A stretch of DNA of 64,000 bases from Paenibacillus peoriae KCTC 3763. GTDB lineage: Bacteria > Bacillota > Bacilli > Paenibacillales > Paenibacillaceae. Each line of letters opens with the position of its first letter. Within the stretch, counting starts at the first letter, position 1. The position numbers and the translations under genes are program-made. Below are positions 42,319 to 53,434 of the stretch, one piece after another. Below the pieces are notes generated by a model. That model ran no database searches. It had not been told where the DNA came from and saw nothing but the letters and a program-made list of their open reading frames with translations. The stretch lies in the NCBI RefSeq assembly GCF_000236805.1, contig NZ_AGFX01000011.1:310001-374000 (forward strand), read 5' to 3'.

Positions 42319-43290
42319 ATGAAAGAAACGAATGAAAGCAGTGAATCCACAGGTCTGTCTTATGAGGAGGAGCTGGAGAGTGAATCACTAGAATGGACAG
42401 CGGGAGCCGGTGATGCCAAAACGCGTATAGACAAATATATTGCCGAAAAAATGGAGGATGTGTCCCGTTCCCAGATACAGCTGTGGATCGGAAACGGTCT
42501 GGTGCTGGTCAATGGCTCCGCCATCAAAGCCAATTACAAGCTGGCTGAAGGAGATCGTATTGAATTATCCGTACCGGAGCCAGAGAGTGTCGATATTGTA
42601 CCGGAAAATATTCCTTTGGATGTTGTATACGAGGATTCGGACGTGATTGTCATTAACAAGCAGCGCGGTCTGGTCGTGCATCCCGCACCGGGACATACTT
42701 CAGGAACACTGGTCAATGCACTGATGTATCACTGTCATGATCTTTCAGGCATTAACGGAGAATTGCGCCCCGGTATCGTTCACCGCATTGATAAAGATAC
42801 ATCAGGACTGATCATGGCGGCCAAAAATGATCAGGCTCATGCTTCGCTGGCAGCACAGTTAAAGGAACACAGTGTCACGCGTAAATATATCGCGTTGGTT
42901 CACGGCCATTTGAGCCACGATCAGGGAACGGTTGATGCGCCTATAGGCCGTGATTCAGGTGATCGTAAATTGTTTACTGTGACGGAACGCAACAGCAAGC
43001 ATGCAGTCACCCATTTTCTCGTCATTGAGCGTTTGGGGGATTACACTCTGCTGGAGCTTCAATTGGAGACAGGGCGCACACATCAAATTCGGGTACACAT
43101 GAAATTTATTGGGCATCCTTTGGTAGGTGACCCCATGTACGGGCGTAATAAAGGGATTCGCATGAATGGCCAGGCACTGCATGCAGCGGTATTGGGCTTT
43201 AAGCATCCAGCCACTGGCGAGTATATGGAGTTCAGCAGACCGATTCCTCCCGATATGGAAGATGTATTGGCGTCTTTACGTAGTCGCTAA
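42319..43290 (+). CDS. rluD: RluD-type 23S rRNA pseudouridine synthase (YlyB)
   Basis: A 323-residue protein with an N-terminal S4 RNA-binding domain (TRIDKYIAEKMEDVSRSQIQ near residue 34) and an RluA-type catalytic domain. The active-site Asp lies in VHRIDKDTSGLIMAAKND near residue 154 (usual HRLDxxTSG). ETGRTHQIRVHMKFIGHPLVGD near 250 is the second signature. It follows lspA after one base, as ylyB follows lspA in B. subtilis. The exact target uridines cannot be read from sequence. Confidence 0.92.
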   Translation: MKETNESSESTGLSYEEELESESLEWTAGAGDAKTRIDKYIAEKMEDVSRSQIQLWIGNGLVLVNGSAIKANYKLAEGDRIELSVPEPESVDIVPENIPLDVVYEDSDVIVINKQRGLVVHPAPGHTSGTLVNALMYHCHDLSGINGELRPGIVHRIDKDTSGLIMAAKNDQAHASLAAQLKEHSVTRKYIALVHGHLSHDQGTVDAPIGRDSGDRKLFTVTERNSKHAVTHFLVIERLGDYTLLELQLETGRTHQIRVHMKFIGHPLVGDPMYGRNKGIRMNGQALHAAVLGFKHPATGEYMEFSRPIPPDMEDVLASLRSR

Positions 43291-43343
43291 AAGCAACGCA
43301 GGCCTGTATTCGTATTCACAAACCTGAATAAATTATTAAATAC

Positions 43344-43367
43344 AACCGCCTATTTGGCGGTTTTTTT
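43344..43367 (+). terminator. Terminator after rluD
   Basis: A perfect 7-bp stem (43344-43350 with 43356-43362), loop TATTT and a run of seven T. Confidence 0.92.
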
Positions 43368-43400
43368 ATTGCTTAGGCAAGGTATGGGTAAAAACAACTA

Positions 43401-43432
43401 TGGATAATTATACAAAGAAGTTGTATAATTAT
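43401..43432 (+). promoter_or_regulatory. pyr operon promoter inside a perfect palindrome
   Basis: TGGATA at 43401-43406, a 17-base spacer and TATAAT at 43424-43429. A 12+12 perfect inverted repeat (43404-43415 with 43421-43432, 5-base centre) covers the spacer and the -10 box. Such placement suggests a repressor operator, though an AT-rich palindrome can also arise from the -10 sequence itself. Confidence 0.6.
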
Positions 43433-45273
<1,841 letters not shown>

Positions 45274-45332
45274 AGGCTGTCAGCAGAATCGTAGAAAAAG
45301 TCGCACAAAACCTGAGCGGAGGAACATTTCAC

Positions 45333-46655
45333 ATGAAACAGTTAATTATGAATGCAAGCGTATTGAATGAGCAGGGCGAGTCTGAATTGAAATCTATTCT
45401 GATCGCCGACGGGAAAATTGCTGCTATCGTAAATGAGGGCTCCGGACTGAGTGTTTTGATACCAGAGGGAGCATCCGCAAAAGAACGCCACATCGAAAAA
45501 ATCGACGCCCAGGGCAAGTTGGTCATCCCCGGTTTAATCGACATGCATGTGCATCTGAGAGAACCCGGTTTTGAATATAAAGAAACGATTGCAACGGGTA
45601 GTCGCGCAGCGGTCAAAGGCGGTTTTACGACGATTGCCTGTATGCCGAACACACGCCCGGTAACGGACAATGTAGACACGGTTCAGTTGGTACTGAAAAA
45701 GGGGGAGGAAGCCGGGCTTGCCAAGGTTCTCCCTTACGCTGCCATTACGAAAAATGAGCTGGGACGTGAACTGACGGATTTTGAAGCACTCAAGGCGGCA
45801 GGCGCCATCGGCTTTACTGACGACGGTGTAGGGGTACAAAGTGCGCAAATGATGAAGGATGCCATGGCACGAGCCAAAGCGTTGGATATGCCGGTTATTG
45901 CGCACTGCGAGGATAACACGCTTGTTGAAGGAGCAGCGGTGACGGACGGTGAGTTTGCCAAACGTCACGGGCTTAAAGGCATTCCGAACGAATCCGAGGC
46001 GATTCACGTCGGACGGGATATTCTACTATCTGAGGCAACAGGGGCACACTATCATGTATGCCATGTCAGCACAGAGCAATCGGTGCGATTGATTCGCCAT
46101 GCGAAGTCTTTTGGCATCAAAGTAACTGCTGAGGTATGTCCGCATCACTTGATATTGTCGGATGAGGACATTCCCGGGCTGGATGCAAACTGGAAAATGA
46201 ATCCTCCTTTGCGCTCTCCGCGTGATGTTCAGGCATGTATCGAAGGACTGGAGGACGGTACGATTGACATTATCGTAACCGACCATGCAGCACACAGCGA
46301 GGAAGAGAAGGCAAAGGGTATGGAACTGGCGCCGTTCGGCATTGTCGGATTTGAGACAGCTTTTCCGCTGCTGTACACGAAATTTGTAGCTACCGGACAC
46401 TGGACACTGGACTTTCTGGTACGCCGTATGACGGCTGACCCAGCACGTGTCTTCCGCCTCAATACGGGACGCTTGGAGGAAGGAGCACCTGCCGACCTGA
46501 CCATGATTGATCTGGAGCAGGAGCAGGCAGTTGATCCGCAAACGTTTGCCAGCAAAGGCCGCAATACTCCTTTTACAGGCTGGAAGCTCAAAGGCTGGCC
46601 CGTAAAAACCTGGGTAGACGGCAAGCTGGTTTGGTCTGCAGACCAAGCAAACTAA
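45333..46655 (+). CDS. pyrC: Dihydroorotase
   Basis: A zinc amidohydrolase of 440 residues that closes carbamoyl aspartate to dihydroorotate. Metal and substrate motifs are clear: PGLIDMHVHLREPGFEYKE near residue 66, TTIACMPNTRPVTD near 97, VIAHCEDNTLVEGAAV near 188, YHVCHVSTEQSVRLIRHA near 240 and IVTDHAAHSEEEKAKG near 310. It is a class I, long-form enzyme as in Bacillus. The ATG at 45333 has GGAGGAAC upstream. Confidence 0.96.
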   Translation: MKQLIMNASVLNEQGESELKSILIADGKIAAIVNEGSGLSVLIPEGASAKERHIEKIDAQGKLVIPGLIDMHVHLREPGFEYKETIATGSRAAVKGGFTTIACMPNTRPVTDNVDTVQLVLKKGEEAGLAKVLPYAAITKNELGRELTDFEALKAAGAIGFTDDGVGVQSAQMMKDAMARAKALDMPVIAHCEDNTLVEGAAVTDGEFAKRHGLKGIPNESEAIHVGRDILLSEATGAHYHVCHVSTEQSVRLIRHAKSFGIKVTAEVCPHHLILSDEDIPGLDANWKMNPPLRSPRDVQACIEGLEDGTIDIIVTDHAAHSEEEKAKGMELAPFGIVGFETAFPLLYTKFVATGHWTLDFLVRRMTADPARVFRLNTGRLEEGAPADLTMIDLEQEQAVDPQTFASKGRNTPFTGWKLKGWPVKTWVDGKLVWSADQAN

Positions 46656-46718
46656 AAATACAAATCATTTAAAAAATAGAATCTTATAGCAGGAAACAAT
46701 ACAGAGGAGTGAGACGGG

Positions 46719-47855
46719 ATGCAGGCAAGATTGTTGCTTCAGGACGGCGCGCTGTTTACAGGCACATCATTTGGTGCGGAAGGTGAAAAAACAGGCGAGG
46801 TCGTTTTCAACACAGGGATTACAGGCTATCAAGAGGTACTGACGGATCCCTCTTATTGCGGACAAATCGTAACGATGACTTACCCGCTGATTGGCAATTA
46901 CGGAATTACTCGCGATGACTTTGAATCGGTACGGCCTTATGTTCACGGTTTTGCTGTTCGACATTACGAGCCGGTGCCAAGCAACTGGCGCGCTCAATAC
47001 AGCGTGGGCGATTTGCTGAAGGAATATGGCATCATTGGCATTAGCGACATCGACACCCGTATGCTTACCCGGATTATTCGCCATCATGGCACGATGAAGG
47101 GCATTTTAACGACTGGCTCTCAGCCGCTGGAAGAATTGAAGGAAATGATGGCTGACCTGACCATTGAAGAACTGCGCAATCAGGTGCCTTTGACTTCCAC
47201 ACCTCATCCGTACAGCAGTCCTGGCAACGGCGAACGGATCGTATTGATTGATTATGGTGCCAAAAGCGGTATTTTACGCGAGCTGAACAAGCGAGATTGC
47301 GATGTGGTTGTCGTTCCGCACAATACGACGGCTGAGGAAATTCGCCGCCTGAACCCGGACGGAATTCAGCTGTCCAACGGCCCGGGAGATCCGAAAGATG
47401 TGCCTCATGCTGTTCGTACGATCGCTGAGCTGTTAGGGGAATACCCTATGTTTGGGATTTGCTTGGGACACCAGTTGTTCGCGCTTGCTTCGGGAGCGGA
47501 TACGGAGAAACTGAAATTCGGGCATCGTGGCGGCAACCATCCAGTGAAAGAACTGGCGAGCGGACGCTGCTTTATCACCTCGCAAAATCACGGCTACACG
47601 GTGAATGAGGAGTCGATCCAGGGAACTGACCTTGAAGTGACACACATTAATAACAACGATAAGACGATTGAAGGTCTTAAACATACCAAGTATCCCGCGT
47701 TTTCCGTGCAATACCATCCGGAGGCTGCACCAGGACCTTACGATAACGGCTATCTGTTTGACCGCTTTCTGGACATGATCAGAGAGCACAAAAGAAATCA
47801 TCCAAAGCAACCGCGTCAGGCCGCTATCGCCGCCGCAGTGAGAGGAGAGCGCTAA
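46719..47855 (+). CDS. carA: Carbamoyl-phosphate synthase small subunit (glutaminase), pyrimidine type
   Basis: It splits glutamine and passes ammonia to the large subunit. The 378-residue protein has the N-terminal CPSase domain ([22 protein letters not shown], read in parts, near residue 28) and a class I glutaminase domain with the nucleophile in [17 protein letters not shown] near residue 247 and the His-Glu pair in [14 protein letters not shown] near 334. It also called pyrAA in Bacillus. The large-subunit gene starts one base after its stop. Confidence 0.96.
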   Translation: MQARLLLQDGALFTGTSFGAEGEKTGEVVFNTGITGYQEVLTDPSYCGQIVTMTYPLIGNYGITRDDFESVRPYVHGFAVRHYEPVPSNWRAQYSVGDLLKEYGIIGISDIDTRMLTRIIRHHGTMKGILTTGSQPLEELKEMMADLTIEELRNQVPLTSTPHPYSSPGNGERIVLIDYGAKSGILRELNKRDCDVVVVPHNTTAEEIRRLNPDGIQLSNGPGDPKDVPHAVRTIAELLGEYPMFGICLGHQLFALASGADTEKLKFGHRGGNHPVKELASGRCFITSQNHGYTVNEESIQGTDLEVTHINNNDKTIEGLKHTKYPAFSVQYHPEAAPGPYDNGYLFDRFLDMIREHKRNHPKQPRQAAIAAAVRGER

Positions 47856-47856
47856 T

Positions 47857-50800
47857 ATGCCGAAAAATACAGAACTTAAAAAAATACTCGTGATCGGCTC
47901 CGGTCCTATCGTTATTGGTCAGGCTGCGGAATTTGATTACGCTGGTACACAAGCTTGCCAAGCGCTCAAAGAAGAAGGCGTCGAAGTGGTACTGATCAAC
48001 AGTAATCCGGCAACCATCATGACAGACACCAACATGGCTGACAAGGTATACATTGAACCGATTACCCTTGATTTTGTCACACAGATTATCCGTCAAGAGC
48101 GTCCTGACGGTCTGCTTCCTACACTGGGAGGACAGACAGGATTGAATATGGCGGTGGAACTGGCTCGTGCCGGAGTGCTGGAGCGTGAAAACGTCAAGCT
48201 GCTGGGAACACAGCTTAATTCGATTGAAAAAGCCGAAGACCGTGATCTGTTCCGCGACTTGATGCGCGAGCTGGAACAGCCTGTACCTGAAAGTGTAATT
48301 GTTACTACGTTAGAAGAATCGCTCGATTTTGCCAAAGAAATCGGTTATCCGATTATCGTTCGTCCGGCTTATACATTAGGGGGTACAGGCGGCGGAATCT
48401 GTGCGACCGAAGAAGAACTGCGTGAAACGGTCAACTCTGGCTTGCGTTACAGTCCCATTGGACAATGTCTGGTGGAAAAAAGCATCGCAGGCATGAAGGA
48501 AGTCGAGTATGAGGTCATGCGTGACGGCAATGATAACTGCATCGTTGTCTGCAATATGGAAAACTTTGATCCGGTCGGCGTACATACTGGCGACAGTATC
48601 GTCGTAGCGCCGAGTCAGACGCTGTCAGATCGCGAGTACCAAATGCTGCGTTCTGCTTCCCTGAAAATTATCCGCGCCCTCAATATTGAAGGCGGCTGTA
48701 ACGTACAGTTTGCGCTTGATCCGCACAGCTATCAATACTATGTCATTGAAGTGAACCCGCGTGTGAGCCGCTCCTCGGCACTGGCTTCCAAAGCAACTGG
48801 ATATCCAATTGCCAAAATGGCTGCCAAAATTGCGCTGGGCTACACACTGGATGAAATCGTGAACCCGGTCACGGGACAAACGTATGCATGCTTTGAGCCG
48901 ACACTGGATTACATCGTGAGCAAAATACCACGCTGGCCGTTCGATAAATTCATTTCTGCCAACCGCAAGCTGGGCACGCAAATGAAAGCGACAGGCGAAG
49001 TGATGGCCATAGGCCGCACGTTCGAAGAATCTATCCATAAAGCGATTCGATCCCTGGAAATCGGTGTACATCGTCTGCACCTGAAGGGAGCCGATCAACT
49101 GTCTGATGAGGTGCTTAAAGAGCGTCTGATTAAAGCAGATGACGAGCGTTTGTTCTTGGTGGCCGAGGCATTCCGTCGCGGATGGAAGCAACAGGAAGTT
49201 CAGGATTTAACGAAAATTGACTGGTGGTTCCTCGATAAGGTAGAAGGAATCGTCAAGTTTGAAGCTGTCATTGCAGGAGAGTCTGAGCTGACTTACGAAA
49301 CGCTCTATCAGGCCAAACGTAGAGGCTTTACCGACCGTTCTATCGCCGAGATTCGCAGTCTGGGTCAAACAGCTAACAAGCTGACAACCGAGCACGAGGT
49401 GCGTGAGTTCCGTCTGGATCACAACCTGCGTCCTGTCTACAAAATGGTAGATACATGCGCAGCTGAGTTTGAAGCCATAACGCCTTACTATTACTCCTCT
49501 TATGAGGTGGAAAACGAAGTCATTCCATCCAACAAGGAGAAAGTTGTTGTGCTCGGTTCCGGGCCGATTCGGATCGGGCAAGGGATTGAATTTGATTACT
49601 CCACCGTACATGCGGTATGGGCTATTCAAAAAGCAGGCTACGAAGCAGTCATCATTAATAATAATCCAGAGACCGTTTCTACCGACTTTAACACATCCGA
49701 CCGTCTCTACTTTGAACCACTTTTCTTCGAGGACGTCATGAATGTCATCGAGCAGGAAAAACCGATCGGCGTAATCGTTCAGTTCGGCGGTCAAACGGCC
49801 ATTAATCTCGCAGCTCCGCTTAGTGCGGCAGGCGTGAACATTTTGGGTACAAGTTTGGAAAGCATCGACGAAGCGGAAGATCGGAAAAAGTTCGAGCAAC
49901 TGTTGTCTCGTCTGACCATCGCACAGCCCAAAGGCAACACGGTTACTTCTGTAGACGAAGCGGTAGGAACCGCTCAGGCGCTGGGTTACCCGGTGCTGGT
50001 ACGTCCATCCTACGTTCTGGGCGGACGCGCCATGGAAATTGTCTACTCGGATGCGGAATTGCTGCGGTACATGGAAGAAGCCGTTAAAATCAATCCGGAA
50101 CATCCTGTGCTCATCGACCGTTATATGCTGGGGAAAGAAGTTGAGGTTGATGCCATCTGTGACGGCGAAACGGTACTGGTACCAGGCATTATGGAGCATG
50201 TGGAACGGGCCGGGGTCCACTCAGGTGACTCTATCGCCGTGTATCCGCCACAGCACTTGTCTGCCGAGCTGAAGCAAAAAATCGTGGAAATTACGATCAG
50301 CATCGCCAAGGAATTGAAAACGATCGGTCTGGTAAACATTCAATTCGTCATTCATCAAAACGAGGTGTATGTCATCGAGGTTAACCCTCGCTCCTCACGG
50401 ACGGTTCCTTTCCTGAGCAAGGTAACGAACATCCCGATGGCGAATCTGGCGACACAGGCTATTTTGGGCGATAAGCTTAAGGATGCAGGCTACACAGAAG
50501 GACTATGGCCTGAAAGTAACTATGTCTCGGTTAAGGTTCCCGTATTCTCCTTTGCCAAACTGCGCCGTGTAGAGCCAACGCTGGGACCGGAAATGAAATC
50601 GACAGGTGAAGTTATGGGCCGTGACATCCAGTATGCCAAAGCGCTGTACAAAGGACTCGTGGGCGCTGGTATGAAAATCCCATCCACCGGAGCGATCATC
50701 ATCACGGTGGCGGATAAGGATAAAGAAGAAGCTGTCGAGTTGATGCAGGGCTTTTACAGACTGGGCTACAAAATTATTGCCACAGGTGGAACGGCGGTTG

Positions 50801-51075
50801 CTCTGGAGCAGGCCAACATTCCGGTGAACACGATCAACAAGCTGAGCGAGGGCAATCCGAATATCCTGGATATGATCCGCACAGGTGAAGCCAATTTCGT
50901 ATTTAATACGCTGACCAAAGGGAAGACGCCAGAGCGTGACGGATTCCGCATTCGCCGTGAAGCGGTTGAAAACGGTATTGTCTGCATGACCTCGCTGGAT
51001 ACGGTGCGTGCCTTGCTAAGAATGCTGGAGACGATTAATTTCACGTCCGAATCCATGCCGGTTCTAAGCAGCTAA
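47857..51075 (+). CDS. carB: Carbamoyl-phosphate synthase large subunit, pyrimidine type
   Basis: The 1072-residue synthetase makes carbamoyl phosphate from bicarbonate, ammonia and two ATP. Two homologous ATP-grasp halves are visible: the first begins [23 protein letters not shown], read in parts, at residue 8, and the second [20 protein letters not shown] near 563. Each has a [13 protein letters not shown] or [15 protein letters not shown] loop. The C-terminal MGS-like allosteric domain begins near residue 930 ([20 protein letters not shown]). Called pyrAB in Bacillus. No pyrK or pyrD follows; a hairpin and pyrF do. Confidence 0.97.
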   Translation: MPKNTELKKILVIGSGPIVIGQAAEFDYAGTQACQALKEEGVEVVLINSNPATIMTDTNMADKVYIEPITLDFVTQIIRQERPDGLLPTLGGQTGLNMAVELARAGVLERENVKLLGTQLNSIEKAEDRDLFRDLMRELEQPVPESVIVTTLEESLDFAKEIGYPIIVRPAYTLGGTGGGICATEEELRETVNSGLRYSPIGQCLVEKSIAGMKEVEYEVMRDGNDNCIVVCNMENFDPVGVHTGDSIVVAPSQTLSDREYQMLRSASLKIIRALNIEGGCNVQFALDPHSYQYYVIEVNPRVSRSSALASKATGYPIAKMAAKIALGYTLDEIVNPVTGQTYACFEPTLDYIVSKIPRWPFDKFISANRKLGTQMKATGEVMAIGRTFEESIHKAIRSLEIGVHRLHLKGADQLSDEVLKERLIKADDERLFLVAEAFRRGWKQQEVQDLTKIDWWFLDKVEGIVKFEAVIAGESELTYETLYQAKRRGFTDRSIAEIRSLGQTANKLTTEHEVREFRLDHNLRPVYKMVDTCAAEFEAITPYYYSSYEVENEVIPSNKEKVVVLGSGPIRIGQGIEFDYSTVHAVWAIQKAGYEAVIINNNPETVSTDFNTSDRLYFEPLFFEDVMNVIEQEKPIGVIVQFGGQTAINLAAPLSAAGVNILGTSLESIDEAEDRKKFEQLLSRLTIAQPKGNTVTSVDEAVGTAQALGYPVLVRPSYVLGGRAMEIVYSDAELLRYMEEAVKINPEHPVLIDRYMLGKEVEVDAICDGETVLVPGIMEHVERAGVHSGDSIAVYPPQHLSAELKQKIVEITISIAKELKTIGLVNIQFVIHQNEVYVIEVNPRSSRTVPFLSKVTNIPMANLATQAILGDKLKDAGYTEGLWPESNYVSVKVPVFSFAKLRRVEPTLGPEMKSTGEVMGRDIQYAKALYKGLVGAGMKIPSTGAIIITVADKDKEEAVELMQGFYRLGYKIIATGGTAVALEQANIPVNTINKLSEGNPNILDMIRTGEANFVFNTLTKGKTPERDGFRIRREAVENGIVCMTSLDTVRALLRMLETINFTSESMPVLSS

Positions 51076-51114
51076 CAAGATACCAATAGATGATGAAAAA
51101 TAAGTAGCACAAGG

Positions 51115-51153
51115 AAGGACATTCATCAGCTTTTGCTGACGGATGTCCTTTAT
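51115..51153 (+). terminator. Terminator-like hairpin between carB and pyrF
   Basis: A 16-pair stem with one A-C mismatch (51115-51130 with 51135-51150) and tetraloop TTTT; only three T follow. It stands where pyrK and pyrD lie in B. subtilis and may tune expression of pyrFE. Confidence 0.6.
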
Positions 51154-51199
51154 CACGGGCAAATTTACTCGAATTGACGTGAAAAGGGGATGGAGAACG

Positions 51200-51937
51200 G
51201 TGAACGAAGCATTTCAGCAGATGGCAGGACGGCTGATGGTCGCGTTAGATTACCCGGATGCGCAGCAGGCGGAGCAGTTAATTCGGCAACTGGAGGGTAT
51301 TCCTTGTTATATAAAAGTAGGTATGCAGCTGTTTTATAGCGCAGGACCCGCTTTTGTGGAACAATTAAAATCAAGAGGATACTCCATTTTTCTAGATTTA
51401 AAAATGCATGATATCCCTAACACGGTGCGTGGAGGGGCAGAGAGCATTACCCGCTTAGGGGTGGATATGTTCAATGTACACGCGGCTGGAGGCCGCAGCA
51501 TGATGTCAGCCGCCAGAGCCGGAGCCGAAGCAGCGATTTCCACAGACAGCTCGCTCGCCATGCCGCTCATTATTGCAGTTACACAGCTGACCAGCACGGA
51601 TCAGACGACCATGAATACGGAGCTGGGCATTCCTGGTACGGTACAGGATGTGGTCGTGCGCTACGCACAGCTGACTCGTGAGGCGGGACTGGACGGTGTG
51701 GTAGCGTCCCCATTGGAAGTGCCTGCGATTCGCGCCGTATGCGGGTCTGATTTTAAAACCATAACCCCTGGCATACGCCCGGCAGGCAGTGCTACAGGTG
51801 ACCAGTCGCGTGTGCTTACTCCTGCACAAGCCATTGCCCAAGGCAGCAGCTATATTGTCGTTGGACGGCCGATCACGGCAGCACCAGACCCACGCGCCGC
51901 AGTGGAACACATTATTGAGGAGATGATACAAGTATGA
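51200..51937 (+). CDS. pyrF: Orotidine 5'-phosphate decarboxylase
   Basis: It decarboxylates OMP to UMP, the last step. The 245-residue barrel protein starts [20 protein letters not shown] after a short lead, has the catalytic Lys-Asp array in [19 protein letters not shown] near residue 68, and the phosphate-binding ITPGIRP near 188 and [13 protein letters not shown] near 220. I start at GTG 51200 with GGAGAA upstream; the ATG at 51143 lies in the preceding hairpin. It overlaps pyrE by four bases. Confidence 0.93.
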   Translation: MNEAFQQMAGRLMVALDYPDAQQAEQLIRQLEGIPCYIKVGMQLFYSAGPAFVEQLKSRGYSIFLDLKMHDIPNTVRGGAESITRLGVDMFNVHAAGGRSMMSAARAGAEAAISTDSSLAMPLIIAVTQLTSTDQTTMNTELGIPGTVQDVVVRYAQLTREAGLDGVVASPLEVPAIRAVCGSDFKTITPGIRPAGSATGDQSRVLTPAQAIAQGSSYIVVGRPITAAPDPRAAVEHIIEEMIQV

Positions 51938-52575
51938 CTACATTAAACAATATACCTGAACAAATTGCATCCCATCTGTTACGTATTCAGGCGGTAGCAT
52001 TGCGTCCGCAACAGCCTTTTACATGGACATCCGGCATTAAATCACCTATCTACTGTGACAATCGTCTTACGATGTCCCACCCGGAGGTGCGTGAGCTGAT
52101 TGCAGACTCATTTGCTGCCCTCATTCGTGAGCAATATCCCGAAACCGAAGTCATTGCAGGGACAGCTACAGCCGGGATTCCTCATGCGGCCTGGGTGGCA
52201 CAAAAGCTGAATTTGCCGATGGCCTATGTAAGGGATAAGGCCAAAGGACACGGAAAAGAGAACCAAATCGAAGGCCGGATCAGCGCCGGACAAAAGGTTA
52301 TGGTTATCGAGGATCTCATATCTACCGGGGGGAGTTCCATTAAAGCAGCACAGGCTGTAGAGCAAGTAGGCGCTCAGCCGTTAGCTGTACTGGCTATTTT
52401 CAGCTACCAACTGGATAAAGCGACTCAAGCTTTTGAAGAAGCGGGCGTGAAGCTGCAAAGCTTGTCCAATTACACGACCCTGATGGAGGTTGCCTTGCGT
52501 GAAGGAACCATACAGGAGGAAGAGATGGAGCTGCTGCGTTCCTGGCGTCAGGACCCGGCATCCTTTGGCAAATAA
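51934..52575 (+). CDS. pyrE: Orotate phosphoribosyltransferase
   Basis: It joins orotate with PRPP to make OMP. The 213-residue protein has the N-terminal [20 protein letters not shown] near residue 30 and the PRPP-binding [20 protein letters not shown] near 123. The flexible-loop Lys and His occur in [14 protein letters not shown] near 102. It starts at ATG 51934, overlapping the pyrF stop (ATGA). It is the last gene of the operon. The 144 bases after it show a possible small stem (TGGCA/TGCCA) but no T run, so the end of the transcript is not clear. Confidence 0.96.
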   Translation: MTTLNNIPEQIASHLLRIQAVALRPQQPFTWTSGIKSPIYCDNRLTMSHPEVRELIADSFAALIREQYPETEVIAGTATAGIPHAAWVAQKLNLPMAYVRDKAKGHGKENQIEGRISAGQKVMVIEDLISTGGSSIKAAQAVEQVGAQPLAVLAIFSYQLDKATQAFEEAGVKLQSLSNYTTLMEVALREGTIQEEEMELLRSWRQDPASFGK

Positions 52576-52657
52576 GGCGGAGCATATAAAGACATCGGAG
52601 CTGATTGGCGTGGCACAGGCTCTTTGCCATCCAGCGTAGATTGTTATGCTTCAGGCT

Positions 52658-52685
52658 GTGTAAATCGAATTCGATCCGGTTACAC
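52658..52685. repeat. Nested palindrome upstream of the 54-codon gene
   Basis: GTGTAA (52658-52663) and TTACAC (52680-52685) enclose the perfect 12-base palindrome ATCGAATTCGAT (52664-52675). It lies 35 bases before the small gene and could be an operator or an RNA hairpin. Confidence 0.5.
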
Positions 52686-52719
52686 TAACTCTACCATCAT
52701 GTGAAAAGAGGGAGTTCGG

Positions 52720-52884
52720 ATGTATTGGGTTTACTATGGCAGACTGTACACGACTAAATTTCAGGCCGGGTGTCTGGCAAAAAGGCTGGAGCATGACGGC
52801 TGGATGTACGGCTACAACGATCCACGCGCAGTGGAGGTGTATCGCTCGCGCAAGGGACGTTATGGCGTCCGATTTATTCCGTGA
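52720..52884 (+). CDS. Small protein of unknown function, 54 residues
   Basis: An ATG with AGAGGGAG six bases upstream opens a 54-codon frame. The product starts MYWVYYGRLYTTKFQAGCLA, contains KRLEHDGWMYGYNDPRAVEV and ends RKGRYGVRFIP. It is rich in Tyr (8 of 54), Gly and Arg, has no signal peptide or membrane segment, and alternates polar and aromatic residues as in a small beta sheet. Codon use resembles the neighbours. I do not recognise a family. It lies between pyrE and the tRNA, with a nested palindrome upstream. Confidence 0.65.
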   Translation: MYWVYYGRLYTTKFQAGCLAKRLEHDGWMYGYNDPRAVEVYRSRKGRYGVRFIP

Positions 52885-52916
52885 GTTATTAAAGTAAAAA
52901 AATATTTAAAAAGCTA

Positions 52917-52946
52917 TTGACGAAACACAAGAAAATGTTGTATATT
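52917..52946 (+). promoter_or_regulatory. Promoter of the tRNA gene
   Basis: TTGACG at 52917-52922, an 18-base spacer and TATATT at 52941-52946, about 50 bases before the tRNA. Confidence 0.65.
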
Positions 52947-52997
52947 AATTAACGTTGCTGTTATGAATATGTAGCGTGAATATACAGATTTTTTTGA

Positions 52998-53071
52998 GGG
53001 CCCTTAGCTCAGTTGGTTAGAGCGGTCGGCTCATAACCGATTGGTCGGGGGTTCGAGTCCCTCAGGGCCCA
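52998..53071 (+). tRNA. tRNA with CAT anticodon (tRNA-Met, more likely tRNA-Ile2)
   Basis: A complete cloverleaf of 74 bases: acceptor GGGCCCT with AGGGCCC, D arm, anticodon stem around CTCATAA with anticodon CAT at 53032-53034, and T arm GGGGGTTCGAGTCCCTC. CCA is not encoded. CAT tRNAs are either Met or, after lysidine modification by TilS, Ile reading AUA. The consecutive C4-G69 and C5-G68 pairs and TTAGCTCAGTTGGTTAGAGC start agree with known tRNA-Ile2 (B. subtilis GGACCTT, E. coli GGCCCCT), not with elongator tRNA-Met. Confidence 0.93.
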
Positions 53072-53081
53072 TTTCCTCAAA

Positions 53082-53106
53082 AACCCTTGCCTAGCAAGGG
53101 TTTTTT
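53082..53106 (+). terminator. Terminator of the tRNA gene
   Basis: A perfect 9-bp stem (53082-53090 with 53094-53102), loop CTA and six T. Confidence 0.92.
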
Positions 53107-53434
53107 GTTGTTCTTTGAGGTAATGAAAACATTTTTTGAAACGTATCAGCAAGCCATGCATGATTGGGAGACAATCATACTTTATGGAGCAAGCAAATGA
53201 GTTATCAAGAGGCTGCTAAAGAGTGGGCTATACATCATAAATGAAAATAAAAAAAGATCATTGGTCATGGGAAGCGCCAGTGATCTTTTTGCTAATCCTA
53301 ACTCTTGAAGTAAGCTGGCATTACCCCCTGTTATTGAGGGGACGTAGCCCCTTATTCAGAAGCACAAACTATTTTATATTTAGTGACCGCTTGGGAAGAG
53401 TGTTGGATTATGTAGTAGCTTTGATTTTTCCGCG
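53107..53434. other. Gene-poor stretch with short broken frames
   Basis: This AT-rich stretch holds two short overlapping frames: 53123-53200 (25 codons, MKTFFETYQQAMHDWETIIL then YGASK) and 53197-53244 (15 codons, MSYQEAAKEWAIHHK), joined by an ATGA overlap. The second resembles the start of small helix-turn-helix proteins (YQEAAKEWGIS type) cut off by a stop. They look like debris rather than genes. The terminator at 53249-53292 and GC-rich stems near 53321-53354 make up the rest. Confidence 0.35.
53249..53292. terminator. Bidirectional terminator, mainly for the minus-strand lipoprotein gene
   Basis: AAAAAGATCA and TGATCTTTTT (about 53251-53260 and 53281-53290) form a 10-bp stem with inner TTGG/CCAG partly paired. 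The A run on the left is a T run for minus-strand transcripts. Confidence 0.7.

Noticed and set aside
49207-50220. 337-codon minus-strand frame inside carB
   Set aside because: It is antisense to a conserved gene, is Phe/His/Arg-rich and has no motif.
53321-53357. CCCCTG-GAGGGG and GGGG-GCCCC stems as terminators or repeats
   Set aside because: The stems are short (four to five pairs) and lack T runs; they may be chance in a GC-rich patch.
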